NCBI GenBank assembly: GCA_002323895.1
Contig: DCQM01000213.1
Location: 1,502 to 65,501, forward strand
Reading direction: 5' to 3'
Source of the DNA: Akkermansiaceae bacterium UBA1518
GTDB taxonomy: Bacteria > Verrucomicrobiota > Verrucomicrobiia > Verrucomicrobiales > Akkermansiaceae
DNA: 64,000 bases
This document shows, in pieces, positions 24,996 through 34,469 of this stretch (position 1 is its first letter; each line of letters begins with the position of its first letter). The notes beneath the pieces are model-generated. The model made no database searches and was not told where the DNA came from. It saw only the letters and a program-made list of their open reading frames with translations. A program made the translations under genes and the position numbers.

Positions 24996-25541
24996 CTACA
25001 TCATCCCGAGTTTCATCTTTCCTTCCTCCGAAATCATATCCTGATTCCAGGGGGGATCCCAGACGAGTTCAACGCGTGCATCATTTATCTCGCTAAGCGA
25101 CATGATCCGGGCTTGGGCATCGGCAGCGATGACTGGGCCCATTCCACAACCTGGAGCGGTCAGGGTCATTTTGACATCTACGTCAGTTCCGGAATCTACT
25201 TCGGAGAGATTACAATCGTAAACCAAGCCAAGATTCACGATGTCGACAGGTATTTCTGGATCAAAAACCTGTTTCATCTGGTGCCAAACTTGTTCTTCAA
25301 GGGTCGCATTGGCTAGGCGATCGGCTTCCGCTTGCTTTTCCTGTTTTTCATCAGGATCTACTCCAAGAGCGTCGGCATCATTCGAAGAAATTCGAGCCAA
25401 ACCTGCCGACGTTGCTACTGTGTATGTGCCGCCCAAAGTCTGGGTAATGACCACTGGAGTTCCGGTTGGGAGAGTAATAGTATCTCCGGACGGGATCTGA
25501 ATCGCGTCCACTTCGCGGGTAAGGCTGACTTCTTCGTGCAT
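24996..25541 (-). CDS. sufT: SUF-type Fe-S assembly protein SufT (MIP18/DUF59 family)
   Basis: 181 residues from the ATG at 25541; a GTG ten codons upstream is possible but the family starts near the ATG. The N-terminal half (about 1-75) is the SufT extension with IPSGDTITLPTGTPVVITQTLGG. The C-terminal half is a MIP18/DUF59 domain: QVFDPEIPVDIVNLGLVYD, with the conserved Cys in TAPGCGMG and then WDPPWNQDMISEEGK. SufT works in maturation of iron-sulfur proteins, probably in transfer or repair. No suf genes lie next to it. Its 3' end faces the anti-sigma gene with 12 bases between the stops. Confidence 0.92.
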   Translation of the reverse strand: MHEEVSLTREVDAIQIPSGDTITLPTGTPVVITQTLGGTYTVATSAGLARISSNDADALGVDPDEKQEKQAEADRLANATLEEQVWHQMKQVFDPEIPVDIVNLGLVYDCNLSEVDSGTDVDVKMTLTAPGCGMGPVIAADAQARIMSLSEINDARVELVWDPPWNQDMISEEGKMKLGMM

Positions 25542-25588
25542 AATAGTATGTGGAGGAGGATCGTTGAACACGCCGCTGGTGCAATGGT

Positions 25589-26611
25589 TTATTTCACCTT
25601 TTGCGGTTTGATCTTCTCGAGAGCCTTTGTTGAAGGGACCGACTGACCAATCTCTTCAACAGGATGGGTGTAGAGATATTCCCAAACTGGATCGTGCCTG
25701 AGGTTTCCGTCCTGATCTCTAAACGATCGACTCCCGGGGGTCACTGAACTGTGTGCGCGATTAGCATCGTTTTTCACATCAAAGTTGGTGATGAGGCGGC
25801 GGGTATTTGCATACGGCGGCTTGTTTTCGTCGACATCGATGATTGGCCCAAACTTATGGAGTCCAAGCATTTCCCAGGAGCGTTGGTAGTGAAATTCTTC
25901 CCAACCCATATCTTTAGTATGACTGAATCCAAAAAAACGGTTTTCTGGAGTTTTTGAAGGGAGTGCTTGCCATGTTTGGTATTGATCTCGAGGGCCACAA
26001 AGTGCGACGACCCGGGCAACTTTTGTGTGTTTGGCAAGACGGGATGCCGTCGTTGATCCGTGGGATGCCCCGGTTAAAATGACTCTCTCCCAGATAATAT
26101 CGTCTTTATTTGGTGTCAGAAACTGCCCCCACTTTCCTTCGGGGTTCACTTTATTGAGGTGTTTCACAAAACTCAACGCACGCCCCTTGATGCTGTCTCT
26201 GACCATTATATCGGCTTCCTCACTATGATCTTCGCCGGTTGCAGCTTCAAGCCTCATGTCGCCTCGGCAATTTTCTGATACTGGTCGTTGTTGACAACAT
26301 TTTGAGAACCATTGCCGAGCGTAGTGAACCTGAATTGCGTGGATACCATAAGAGTTCAAGCGGTCAAAAAGGGGTTGGCTCGGAGCCATAAGCCAGATTG
26401 CAAGCCGTCCCCTTGGGGTAACACGAGTATCGACGCTAGCATTTTGAAGATCTTGTGGTTTTCCCGAGGTGCTTTTAAGAACGAAACCAATTTCAGGGTA
26501 GGACTTTACCCTGGGGTCAATCTTGCTAGCGCGCGCTTGAATTTTGTAGCGGTTTCCTTCAGCAAAGCCAAAAAGCGAAAGCAGGAGAAAGAAAAAAACG
26601 CGTATGAGCAT
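25589..26611 (-). CDS. Secreted BPSS1187-like alpha/beta-hydrolase protein
   Basis: 340 residues from the ATG at 26611 (GTG at 26626 would extend the signal peptide by five residues). Signal peptide MLIRVFFFLLLSLFGFAEG. The nucleophile elbow is GASHGSTTASRL (Ser about 192), and a likely catalytic His lies in NRAHSSVTPGS. The general layout, with DRLNSYGIHAIQVHYARQWF and TGASHGSTTA, recalls the BPSS1187 family of secreted hydrolases in Planctomycetes and Verrucomicrobia. Several cysteines (KCCQQ, NCRGD) could form disulfides. Substrate unknown; its place at the edge of the carbohydrate region suggests an acyl or ester function on a glycan. Confidence 0.7.
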   Translation of the reverse strand: MLIRVFFFLLLSLFGFAEGNRYKIQARASKIDPRVKSYPEIGFVLKSTSGKPQDLQNASVDTRVTPRGRLAIWLMAPSQPLFDRLNSYGIHAIQVHYARQWFSKCCQQRPVSENCRGDMRLEAATGEDHSEEADIMVRDSIKGRALSFVKHLNKVNPEGKWGQFLTPNKDDIIWERVILTGASHGSTTASRLAKHTKVARVVALCGPRDQYQTWQALPSKTPENRFFGFSHTKDMGWEEFHYQRSWEMLGLHKFGPIIDVDENKPPYANTRRLITNFDVKNDANRAHSSVTPGSRSFRDQDGNLRHDPVWEYLYTHPVEEIGQSVPSTKALEKIKPQKVK

Positions 26612-26697
26612 AAGATAAAAAGCCACAGGCGATTTGGTTTTAGCAAATATGAGAACAAATAGGCTGAACCAAAAAAATGGGCAAGATACTGCTAATT

Positions 26698-27858
26698 CTA
26701 CCGGGGAGAAGTCTCGGCTTTAGTTTTGCCCTTCTTCTTTTTGACATCCTTGAGACCTAACTGGTAAATCGTGACTTGATTGTAAGTTTCGCCGGGGCGG
26801 AGGATAGGAGAAGGGAATTCCTTTTGATTCGGCGAATCAGGAAAGGTTTGTGACTCGAGGCAAAATGCCGACCGATGCGCATAGTTCTTCCCGCCTTTTC
26901 CTTTCAAGTCATCTAGAAAATTCCCGGTGTAAAATTGAATGCCCGGTTCGGTAGTCTTAACGGTAAGAACCCTGCCGCTGGTTGGTTCAGTAACAACGGC
27001 GGCAATTATTAATTTTCCATCGTCTTTTTTCTTAAGGACAAAATTGTGATCATAGCCTTTTCCGTTTTTGAGCTGCTCATTTTCCTCATCGATTCGTTTG
27101 CCGATCTTTATGGGTTTTCTGAAGTCAAATGGAGTTCCTTCGACGGGGGCGATGCCGGTTGGAATAGAAGTTGCATCGATAGGATTGTAGTGGGCAGCGT
27201 TAATTTTGATCCGATGCTCGAGATTGCTCGTGCTACCCTCTCCAGCAAGATTAAAGTAACTGTGGTTTGTTAGATTGAGAATGGTCGGCTTGTCGGTGGT
27301 GGACTTATAACGAATGCGGAGTGCATTGTCTTGAGTCCAAGTGTAAGTGACAGAATTGCTCAAAGTTCCAGGATATCCCTCTTCGCCGTCGGCGCTAGTG
27401 TATGTTAAAACCAAACTCGGGCTATCGCCCACACTCCCAAGCCTTGCCTTCCATATTTTTTTATCAAAACCTTTGAGCCCACCATGGAGGTGGTTTGGAG
27501 CATTGTTGGTTGCTACCGTGTAATCTTTGCCATCGAGAGTAAATTTACCATTTGCGATTCGGTTGGCGTATCGTCCGGTGATACAGCCGAAGTAGGGGCT
27601 TTTCTCGACATATTCCGCGACTGAATCGAAACCGAGAACGACATCGTCCATTTTGCCATTTTTGTCGGGAACAACGATAGAGGTTACAGTGCCTCCATAA
27701 TTCGTGATAGAGACTTTCGCTCCCGATTCATTGGAGAGGGTATATAGCTCAACCGGTTTTCCGTCAATTTCACCAAATGGTTTTGAGGTGACGGAGTATT
27801 TAGCTGCTGAGGCAGCAAGAGGGAGGAATGCGCAGAGACTGAGGATCTTTTTATTCAT
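26698..27858 (-). CDS. galM: Secreted aldose 1-epimerase (mutarotase)
   Basis: 386 residues with a signal peptide (MNKKILSLCAFLPLAASA), so it acts in the periplasm or outside. Interconverts alpha and beta anomers of sugars. Family blocks: NRIANGKFTLDGK, NHLHGGLKGFDKKIW with the first catalytic His, LTNHSYFNLAGEG with the second His, the substrate Asp in DHNFVL, and the catalytic Glu in FCLESQTFPDSPNQ. A short Lys-rich tail ends the protein. It is divergent from the Na+/solute symporter, which suggests anomer supply for import. A dyad lies in the gap between them. Confidence 0.93.
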   Translation of the reverse strand: MNKKILSLCAFLPLAASAAKYSVTSKPFGEIDGKPVELYTLSNESGAKVSITNYGGTVTSIVVPDKNGKMDDVVLGFDSVAEYVEKSPYFGCITGRYANRIANGKFTLDGKDYTVATNNAPNHLHGGLKGFDKKIWKARLGSVGDSPSLVLTYTSADGEEGYPGTLSNSVTYTWTQDNALRIRYKSTTDKPTILNLTNHSYFNLAGEGSTSNLEHRIKINAAHYNPIDATSIPTGIAPVEGTPFDFRKPIKIGKRIDEENEQLKNGKGYDHNFVLKKKDDGKLIIAAVVTEPTSGRVLTVKTTEPGIQFYTGNFLDDLKGKGGKNYAHRSAFCLESQTFPDSPNQKEFPSPILRPGETYNQVTIYQLGLKDVKKKKGKTKAETSPR

Positions 27859-27891
27859 AAGGGCTATCGGTTACGTGATTTGGAGCTACAA

Positions 27892-27910
27892 ATTCTATGG
27901 GAAATAGAAT
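27892..27910. promoter_or_regulatory. Perfect 7-base dyad between galM and the symporter, possible operator
   Basis: ATTCTAT (27892-27898) and ATAGAAT (27904-27910) are exact inverted copies around a 5-base centre, and AGCT occurs a few bases outside each arm. It lies 34 bases upstream of the galM start in the 205-base divergent gap. This size and symmetry suit a dimeric repressor of the LacI or GntR kind, but no such regulator gene is in the window. Confidence 0.4.
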
Positions 27911-28063
27911 GGGAGCTTAAATTGCGTTTGAGAAGCATACTTTTACTGTTTTCTTAGCTCATTCAAGGAATGGTGATTTTGAAATCACGGCAAGGCTCCA
28001 ATGGACCAGTGTTTATTGCAAAGTAGATTTCGACCTTCGGTCCATAAGCTGATAAGGGAAACC

Positions 28064-29830
28064 ATGATCGAAGGATTGGATTGGATTGTAATCGTAATAT
28101 CACTGGCGATTAGCTTGGGAATTGGTTGGTGGGCCGCCAGAAAAAACAGTGGCGATACTGAGAGTTTCTTTCTAGCTGGACGTTCCATGCCATGGTGGTT
28201 GCTCGGAGTTTCTATGGTTGCCACTACCTTCGCGGCCGATACTCCAACCCTCATAACTGACTGGGTGAGAACCGAGGGAGTTTCAGGGAACTGGAAGTGG
28301 TGGTCATTTGTCTTTTCGGGAATGCTCACCACTTATGTTTTTGCTCGTCGTTGGCGGCGATCCGGCGTGATGACCGATGTGGAATTTTATGAGCTAAGGT
28401 ATAGTGGTTTTGGTGGACAGATTTTACGAGCTTATCGCGCCTTGTATCTAGGCCTGTTTTTTAACGTCTTCATAATTGCCGTGGTCTCCTTGGCTGCGAT
28501 CAAGATCCTTGGTGTTTTGATGGGATTGGATGCCTGGCAGACCATCCTTCTAGGTGCCGGAGTGACTATGCTTTACAGCGTCGCGGGTGGGTTACGATCT
28601 GTTTTACTGGTAGATTTTTTTCAATTCGCTTTAGCGATGGTGGGGTCAGTTGCTGCGACGATTTACATTTTAAACATGGATTCGATCGGTGGCCTTGATG
28701 GTCTTTTAGCTCATGAAGCCGTGCAGGCCAAAATGAGTATCGTTCCAACCAAAGACTCAAACTGGGTCGAGTTTTTCATCATACCGATCGCCTTAATGTG
28801 GTGGACTAGTTATTATCCGGGGGGTGAACCGGGGGGCGGGGGATATATTGCTCAACGGACCTTAGCAGCGAAGGACGAAAAGCACGCTACAAAAGCCAAT
28901 CTCTTTTTCAATGTAGCTCACTATGCCCTGAGACCCTGGCCATGGATTTTAGTTGCTCTTGCTTCTTTAGTGATTTTCCCAGATGTGGACTCGATCAAGC
29001 AGGCTTTTCCAAATTTAGAGGATGGAAAGCTGGGTGAGGATGTCGCTTATCCGGCGATGATCGCTCAGCTTCCAGCAGGATTAAAAGGCGTTGTGTTAGC
29101 TTCGTTAATCGCGGCTTACATTTCTACTCTTTCGACCCAAGTGAACTTGGCGGCGTCCTATCTTACCAATGATTTCTGGAAGAGGTTCTGTAATAAAAAT
29201 GCCGGTGAAAGTGAGCAGATCCTGGTTGGTCGGGTGAGCAGCGTTTTGGTGCTCGCATTAGGATCTCTCGTAGCACTTGCCTTTACGAATGCGGCGCAGA
29301 TGTTTGAAGTTCTACTGATGGTTGGTGCAGGGACAGGGTTGGTGTATCTTCTTCGCTGGCTGTGGTGGAGGGTCAATGCGTGGAGCGAAATCGCGGCTTC
29401 GTTGACAGCAATTATTTCAAGCTATCTCTTCACGAGTAAATCGACCTTGCCTTTCTCTGACCCCTTTGGCTGGGCGGTTGCAATGGGTTCGTGGAATTAT
29501 GTCGGGCCAGTTATCCTGACGACTTTTGTTTGGCTGGTGGTTACCTTTCTAACAAAACCTGAAGAACCGGAAACCTTAACTCGCTTCGCAAATCAAACGT
29601 CTCCTCCAGGGAGCGGGTGGGATCGTTTTAGAACGAAAGAACGGGATGCGAATGAACCATCGATGGGAAGTGATCTCTTAAAAGTTTTCTTCGGAAGTGC
29701 AGGGATTCTTGCGGTCCTTATCGGAATAGGGCTGACAATCTACGGGGATAATTTGCCGGGAATTCCGCTTCTTGTTGCGGGGATATGCATTTTGACCCCC
29801 TTATTTCGTTCTCCAGTGAATGCAAACTAG
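28064..29830 (+). CDS. Sodium:solute symporter (SSS family)
   Basis: 588 residues from the ATG at 28064, which has AAGGGA five bases upstream; an ATG at 28001 adds 21 residues with no such site and is not hydrophobic. Many membrane helices (about 13-14 by eye) as in Na+-coupled sugar or solute porters. Early marks ESFFLAGRSMPWWLLGVSM and ADTPTLITDWVRTEGVSGNW, and SLIAAYISTLSTQVNLAASYLTNDFW near residue 375, are typical of the family and of the sodium site. A long cytoplasmic loop (about 495-545) precedes the last helices. Location beside a secreted mutarotase and sulfatase-glycosidase suggests import of a released monosaccharide. Overlaps the sulfatase 3' end by 4 bases. Confidence 0.9.
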   Translation: MIEGLDWIVIVISLAISLGIGWWAARKNSGDTESFFLAGRSMPWWLLGVSMVATTFAADTPTLITDWVRTEGVSGNWKWWSFVFSGMLTTYVFARRWRRSGVMTDVEFYELRYSGFGGQILRAYRALYLGLFFNVFIIAVVSLAAIKILGVLMGLDAWQTILLGAGVTMLYSVAGGLRSVLLVDFFQFALAMVGSVAATIYILNMDSIGGLDGLLAHEAVQAKMSIVPTKDSNWVEFFIIPIALMWWTSYYPGGEPGGGGYIAQRTLAAKDEKHATKANLFFNVAHYALRPWPWILVALASLVIFPDVDSIKQAFPNLEDGKLGEDVAYPAMIAQLPAGLKGVVLASLIAAYISTLSTQVNLAASYLTNDFWKRFCNKNAGESEQILVGRVSSVLVLALGSLVALAFTNAAQMFEVLLMVGAGTGLVYLLRWLWWRVNAWSEIAASLTAIISSYLFTSKSTLPFSDPFGWAVAMGSWNYVGPVILTTFVWLVVTFLTKPEEPETLTRFANQTSPPGSGWDRFRTKERDANEPSMGSDLLKVFFGSAGILAVLIGIGLTIYGDNLPGIPLLVAGICILTPLFRSPVNAN

Positions 29831-32766
29831 GGCTTACGAATTTTCAATTCAGAGAATGTTGTCGGTATATCCGTGACTCGAAGACCGACTGTTCCAACTT
29901 TGTAAGTTTGATCGTGATGAGTGAATAGCTCTTCTTCATTCAAAAATACGCTGAATTTCGATCCGATTGCGGTGATGCTGAGGTGTTGCTTTTCTGAAAC
30001 ATTGATGGGGATTGTTTCCCTTTTCAATTCCCTCCAGGTGTTCCCGTCCATCTTGCCGAGCAAAACACTATTTTGACTCGGTTTAATCCCAAGGAAATAT
30101 CCTCGGGCGGCGTCGAACCCCACGGAGGGTGCAGTGATGCGAAATAGAATACCAGAACCACGGCCCTCGCGAACTCCATGGAAGTTCAGAGTGACAGATG
30201 CCGTAAAGTCGTCGGGAGTCTTGCGGTCGAGGATAATTTTTTCGCCAGAACGAAATGTGTTTACGGGGTTCTTTGGAGGTGCCCCAAGTTTGAGCTCGTT
30301 CGGATTTGATTCGTAAAACTGGGCATGCCCGTAGTAGGAATGATCGGAGGTAAGATCTGACGAATAGGGCAAACGCAAAATGTCTGTTCGTTCTCCGCCC
30401 GGTCTGGGGAATGGTTCATTTCGGGCCAGGGGCTTTCCGAAAAGTGGACGCCCGTCGCGGGACCATTTGAAGGGTTGAATATGAAGGCTCCGTTGCCAGC
30501 CGGGAGATTGGGTCTCCTTGGCATGGAAGACATGCCACCATTCGGATCCATTCGATGATCTTACGAAGCAAGAATGCCCAACCCCGAAGGTCTTCTTGGT
30601 GGATTGGAATACCGAACCTTTCTTTTTTTTCCAAGCCAAAGGGTCAAGCGGATTGTCTCCAGTGAGTTCAAGGAGGCCGAGCTTGTAAGTTGGTAACCAA
30701 GAGGCACCGCAAGAGTAAGTGACGAAGGTTCGCTTACCATTTTTAATAACCTGAGGCCCTTCGTTGAGGCCACGCCCCCTAGGTTTCGGCTCCGTAAGCT
30801 CCCAATTATAGTCTGAGTTGTTACAAATTCGGACACGCTTGGTCGATAGTTTGAGTGGACTCTCCATTTCTGCTATGTAGAGAAACTGGCGGTCAGTATT
30901 TGGGCCGTCCCAACCGGACCATATTGCGTAAAGTTTGCCCCTTAGCTTAAGAGGAGTCATATCAATTGCCCAAAGATTTTCATTAGCGGACTCACCGGTC
31001 TGGAAGGGGCCGTGTAGTTGATATGCCCCCAATGGGTCATCTGTCTTGGACTGAAGAACAAATGCTCGGTGATTCTCGTTTTTTCCGTCGGAAGCAGCAA
31101 AATAAATATGCCATCTCCCATTGATGAAATGGAGTTCTGGTGCCCAGACTTGTTTTGAATACGGGCCAGTATCGGGTGATTTCCAGACAAGGTGTCGTTG
31201 GCCGAGAGAACTAAGGTTCTTAGAGGAATAAATCGTAATTGCCCGATCGCCCTCTGAGAAACACCACAAATAGCGTTGATTTTTTTCATCACGCACAACC
31301 CACGGATCTTGGCCAATTCCAATCGGATTCACAAAGTGAGTTTTTGGGAGAGAACCAGTCCGACTGAAGGTTGGATCGGTCCCGTCTACAGGCATCTCAG
31401 AATTCCACTTCACGAGAGCCTTGTGGAGTTTCTTAACGATTTCGGGATTCATCTTGGCGAGGTTTTTTGTCTCGCCGGGGTCTACGGGGAGATTGTAGAG
31501 CTGGGGATCTGAACCATCGATATTGACAAGATATTTCCAGTCGCCATCTCGCACTGCGAGATCTGGATTATCTTCATTCAATCCATGACTGAAACCAGGA
31601 CGGTCAGGAGGGCGACGCCAAAAAATTGGAGCCTGACGGGAGTCAGATGATTTTCCGATGAGGGTTTGGGCAAGATCTTCGCCATCAAGTTTTCGGGAGG
31701 GCTTGGTCCCGGTGAGTGAGTAGAGTGATCGGTTGAGATCGATTGCCGAAAAGACCGAGGACTGATTGGTTGTCCCTTTTTTGTCATCGGGGATGAGTCC
31801 GGGGGCCCACACAATGAGAGGTGATCGGATTCCTCCTTCATACATCCAAGTTTTGGCCCCGCGAAACGGTCTTGATGTCCCAGCTCCTGGTTCGTGACCG
31901 TTATCTGAGCATACCGTAATAATAGTGTTGTTCCGTAATGCAGGATCGTAGCGAACACGGTTAAAGAGACGCGCGAGCTGTTCGTCCATAGAATCGAGAA
32001 CTCCATTGTAGAGTGCCCGTCTGTCACCACCCCATTTGTCGAGAGGAGGCCACCACGGGCCGTGAACATCATCTGGCCAAAGGTTGATGAAGAAAGGCTT
32101 CTGGTTCGCTTTTGATGAGTCAATAAATTTGAGGGCCTCGTCAATAAAGCCCGTGGTGATCTTCGATCGCTGCATCCATTTAAAACCTTTTCCGAGGCGT
32201 TCAGCGTCGGCCCAAATCCGTCCTTTAATGGGCTCTTCACCATTTGGGTTTGGTTTGAGGGTAAGGGGAAGCAATTTTGGGCCTATACCTTCAAAGTTAG
32301 TTAAGCTTTGATCGAATCCGTAATTTGAAATCTTGGGAGCCTCTTCAACATCTCGTTGTCCTCCCATATGCCATTTTCCGAAATGTCCGGTGCTGTAACC
32401 CGCGCCCTTAAGTTGTCGAGCGAGGGTGGGTGCATTAGGGTCAAGCCATTGCGCCATTCCTCTTCGTTTATTGTCTCGACGATTGTTGAGGTAAGAAGTG
32501 ATCCGCCACCGGTGTGGGTATTGTCCAGTGGTAAGAGCAACGCGCGATGGCGAGCAGATCGGCGAATTGACGTAGAAATTTGTAAACTTAATACCTTCTC
32601 CTGCAAGTTTGTCGATGTGCTGAGTTTCGACCTGACCTCCAAAGCATGAGAAGTCAGAGTAACCCATGTCATCGATGAAAATGACAATGACGTTAGGGCG
32701 ACTTGTAGAAGGTGTCTTACAAAAAGAAACTAAAGTGGATAGAAAAAGAATAAGAAGTGATTTCAT
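29827..32766 (-). CDS. Secreted sulfatase fused to a GH43-type beta-propeller and a C-terminal lectin-like domain
   Basis: 979 residues. Signal peptide about 1-16. Sulfatase domain about 22-460: metal Asp32-Asp33 (FIDDMGYS), formylglycine motif CSPSR at Cys71, KWHMGG, and the late metal pair in SDNGH (288-289). Residues about 475-790 form a five-bladed GH43-like domain with general base Asp487 (GQDPWV), Asp602 (AIDMTP) and general acid Glu669 (NEGPQV), plus GVGHSCF and HAKETQSPGW. Residues about 800-979 are a concanavalin-like/DUF1080-like beta domain (DFTASVTLNF, GSGILFR, GTVGLRV). It should desulfate a glycan and cleave an arabinose-, xylose- or galactose-type linkage in one secreted chain. 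It follows the MFS porter by 48 bases. Confidence 0.88.
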   Translation of the reverse strand: MKSLLILFLSTLVSFCKTPSTSRPNVIVIFIDDMGYSDFSCFGGQVETQHIDKLAGEGIKFTNFYVNSPICSPSRVALTTGQYPHRWRITSYLNNRRDNKRRGMAQWLDPNAPTLARQLKGAGYSTGHFGKWHMGGQRDVEEAPKISNYGFDQSLTNFEGIGPKLLPLTLKPNPNGEEPIKGRIWADAERLGKGFKWMQRSKITTGFIDEALKFIDSSKANQKPFFINLWPDDVHGPWWPPLDKWGGDRRALYNGVLDSMDEQLARLFNRVRYDPALRNNTIITVCSDNGHEPGAGTSRPFRGAKTWMYEGGIRSPLIVWAPGLIPDDKKGTTNQSSVFSAIDLNRSLYSLTGTKPSRKLDGEDLAQTLIGKSSDSRQAPIFWRRPPDRPGFSHGLNEDNPDLAVRDGDWKYLVNIDGSDPQLYNLPVDPGETKNLAKMNPEIVKKLHKALVKWNSEMPVDGTDPTFSRTGSLPKTHFVNPIGIGQDPWVVRDEKNQRYLWCFSEGDRAITIYSSKNLSSLGQRHLVWKSPDTGPYSKQVWAPELHFINGRWHIYFAASDGKNENHRAFVLQSKTDDPLGAYQLHGPFQTGESANENLWAIDMTPLKLRGKLYAIWSGWDGPNTDRQFLYIAEMESPLKLSTKRVRICNNSDYNWELTEPKPRGRGLNEGPQVIKNGKRTFVTYSCGASWLPTYKLGLLELTGDNPLDPLAWKKKKGSVFQSTKKTFGVGHSCFVRSSNGSEWWHVFHAKETQSPGWQRSLHIQPFKWSRDGRPLFGKPLARNEPFPRPGGERTDILRLPYSSDLTSDHSYYGHAQFYESNPNELKLGAPPKNPVNTFRSGEKIILDRKTPDDFTASVTLNFHGVREGRGSGILFRITAPSVGFDAARGYFLGIKPSQNSVLLGKMDGNTWRELKRETIPINVSEKQHLSITAIGSKFSVFLNEEELFTHHDQTYKVGTVGLRVTDIPTTFSELKIRKP

Positions 32767-32814
32767 ATTTTTTACCCGTAAATAAGATTGATTGGAAGAG
32801 GGGAAGATTTACGG

Positions 32815-34344
32815 CTAGTTCTTACTAAGATTTTCCTGCATATCCTCAAGCGAAACGCCTTTTGTCTCAGGGACCATTAAGCGTATCCAAACAAGTTGAA
32901 GAGTCATCATGAAAGCAAAGAAGCCGAAGATCTGGGTCGCCGAAAAGGCTTCCATTGCAAGGGGGAAAACCAGGGTCAAAATAGCGGCGAAGACCCAATG
33001 AGTGGCACAGCCAAGTGATTGTCCGAAACCTCGCGCAACTGCCGGAAAGATCTCCGAGATGAAGACCCAGATGACAGCGCCTTGACCGATCGCGTGTGCC
33101 GCAATGAATGCTAGGATGCAAATCAGAACTAGGTTACTGCCAAAACCGGTTTCTTCTTTTGCAGACTTAAGGGAGTTAATTGCGACCTCTTTGACTAAGG
33201 ATTCCGATAAGTTTTCAGGGCTGACCTGAGAATTGTATTTTTTAGGGAGTTGGGAAATGTCAGTAGCGATGATTGGTGCTGAATTTTTGAGATTAATAGC
33301 ATCAGCAGCATCACTGAAGGGGGCCCGATAGTTATGAAAGGCCCATGCACATACACTAAGTGAAACAATATAACCAAAAGAACCGATGTAGAGCAATGAG
33401 CGTCGGCCCAGCTTATCGATGAGAGCAAGGCCAACTAGAGTGAAAATAAGATTTACCAAAGTGATTAGACTGGCATTAAAAAGAGATTCCCCTGGATCGA
33501 AGCCAGTCATCCCAAGAATTCGAGGAGCATAGCCAAGGATCGCGTTGATTCCAGAAAGTTGATTAAAGAAAGCGATGAGGAAAGCGAGAACTAGTGCGAG
33601 TTTTAGGGGCTTCCAGAGAACGCTTGATTTCCCTGATTCGAGATCTCCAGCTTGCTCAATTTCAGTTACTGTTTCTTCAAGTTGCACCTCTGAAAAGGTG
33701 GGGTTGATTTGAGCTAGAATGTTCTTTCCTTCCTCACGCTGGTTATTATTAATGAGCCAGCGGGGACTCTCTGGAAGAGTGAAGCACATAAGGCAATAAA
33801 CCAAGGCCGGGACAGCTTCGATTCCAAGCATCCATCGCCAAGCTGTTTCGCTATCAGAACCCATCATCTGAAGGATCATGGCGTTGGAAAGGGTTGCAAT
33901 GAGGAGCCCAAAAACGATGTTGAATTGAAACATGCCGGTGAGTCGCCCACGACGTTCTGCTGGCGATATCTCGGAAATAAAAAGAGGAGCCGCGACTGTC
34001 GAAACCCCGATTCCGACCCCCCCTATAAAACGTGAGATTGCAAAGAGGCTAACATTGGGAGCTAAAGCCGAGCCAATCGCGGAAACAAAGTAGAGGATAC
34101 CAATCCAGAGGAGGACTCTTTTGCGGCCAAACTTGTCGGTGGGTCCGCCTCCAAAAATGGAGCCGAGAACCGTCCCCCATAGTGCGGCGCTCATGGCGAA
34201 GCCATGTTCAAGTCCGCTGAGTCCCCAGAGGGATTGGATTTTTTGCTCGGCTCCCGAGATGACGATAAGATCAAAGCCAAAGATAAATCCGGCTAGGGCG
34301 CAGGTGATAGCCCAGTAGAGAAGCTTTGAAGAAGAATTTTGCAT
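32815..34344 (-). CDS. MFS sugar porter (sugar:H+ symporter type)
   Basis: 509 residues, twelve predicted membrane helices. Sugar-porter motifs: TDKFGRKRVLL after helix 2, RFIGGVGIGVSTVAAPLFISEISPAERRG, PESPRWLI after helix 6, QLSGINAILGYAP in helix 7, IDKLGRRSLL, and VPETKGVSLEDMQ at the end. An unusually long hydrophilic loop (about 330-395) sits between helices 9 and 10, on the periplasmic side by analogy with XylE. Likely imports a pentose or hexose with protons. It lies just upstream of the sulfatase-GH43 gene on the same strand, so uptake and release are probably coupled. Confidence 0.92.
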   Translation of the reverse strand: MQNSSSKLLYWAITCALAGFIFGFDLIVISGAEQKIQSLWGLSGLEHGFAMSAALWGTVLGSIFGGGPTDKFGRKRVLLWIGILYFVSAIGSALAPNVSLFAISRFIGGVGIGVSTVAAPLFISEISPAERRGRLTGMFQFNIVFGLLIATLSNAMILQMMGSDSETAWRWMLGIEAVPALVYCLMCFTLPESPRWLINNNQREEGKNILAQINPTFSEVQLEETVTEIEQAGDLESGKSSVLWKPLKLALVLAFLIAFFNQLSGINAILGYAPRILGMTGFDPGESLFNASLITLVNLIFTLVGLALIDKLGRRSLLYIGSFGYIVSLSVCAWAFHNYRAPFSDAADAINLKNSAPIIATDISQLPKKYNSQVSPENLSESLVKEVAINSLKSAKEETGFGSNLVLICILAFIAAHAIGQGAVIWVFISEIFPAVARGFGQSLGCATHWVFAAILTLVFPLAMEAFSATQIFGFFAFMMTLQLVWIRLMVPETKGVSLEDMQENLSKN

Positions 34345-34469
34345 GATTAGAATTATTTAGTGAGCAACGTTCTCCTATTTAAGTCTTGGATTAAAGAACC
34401 CTTTTGTCAAAGCGCTGATTGGGGGGCAAGTCAGTCAGCGGAATACGAGGAATCAAAAAAATAGCTAGG

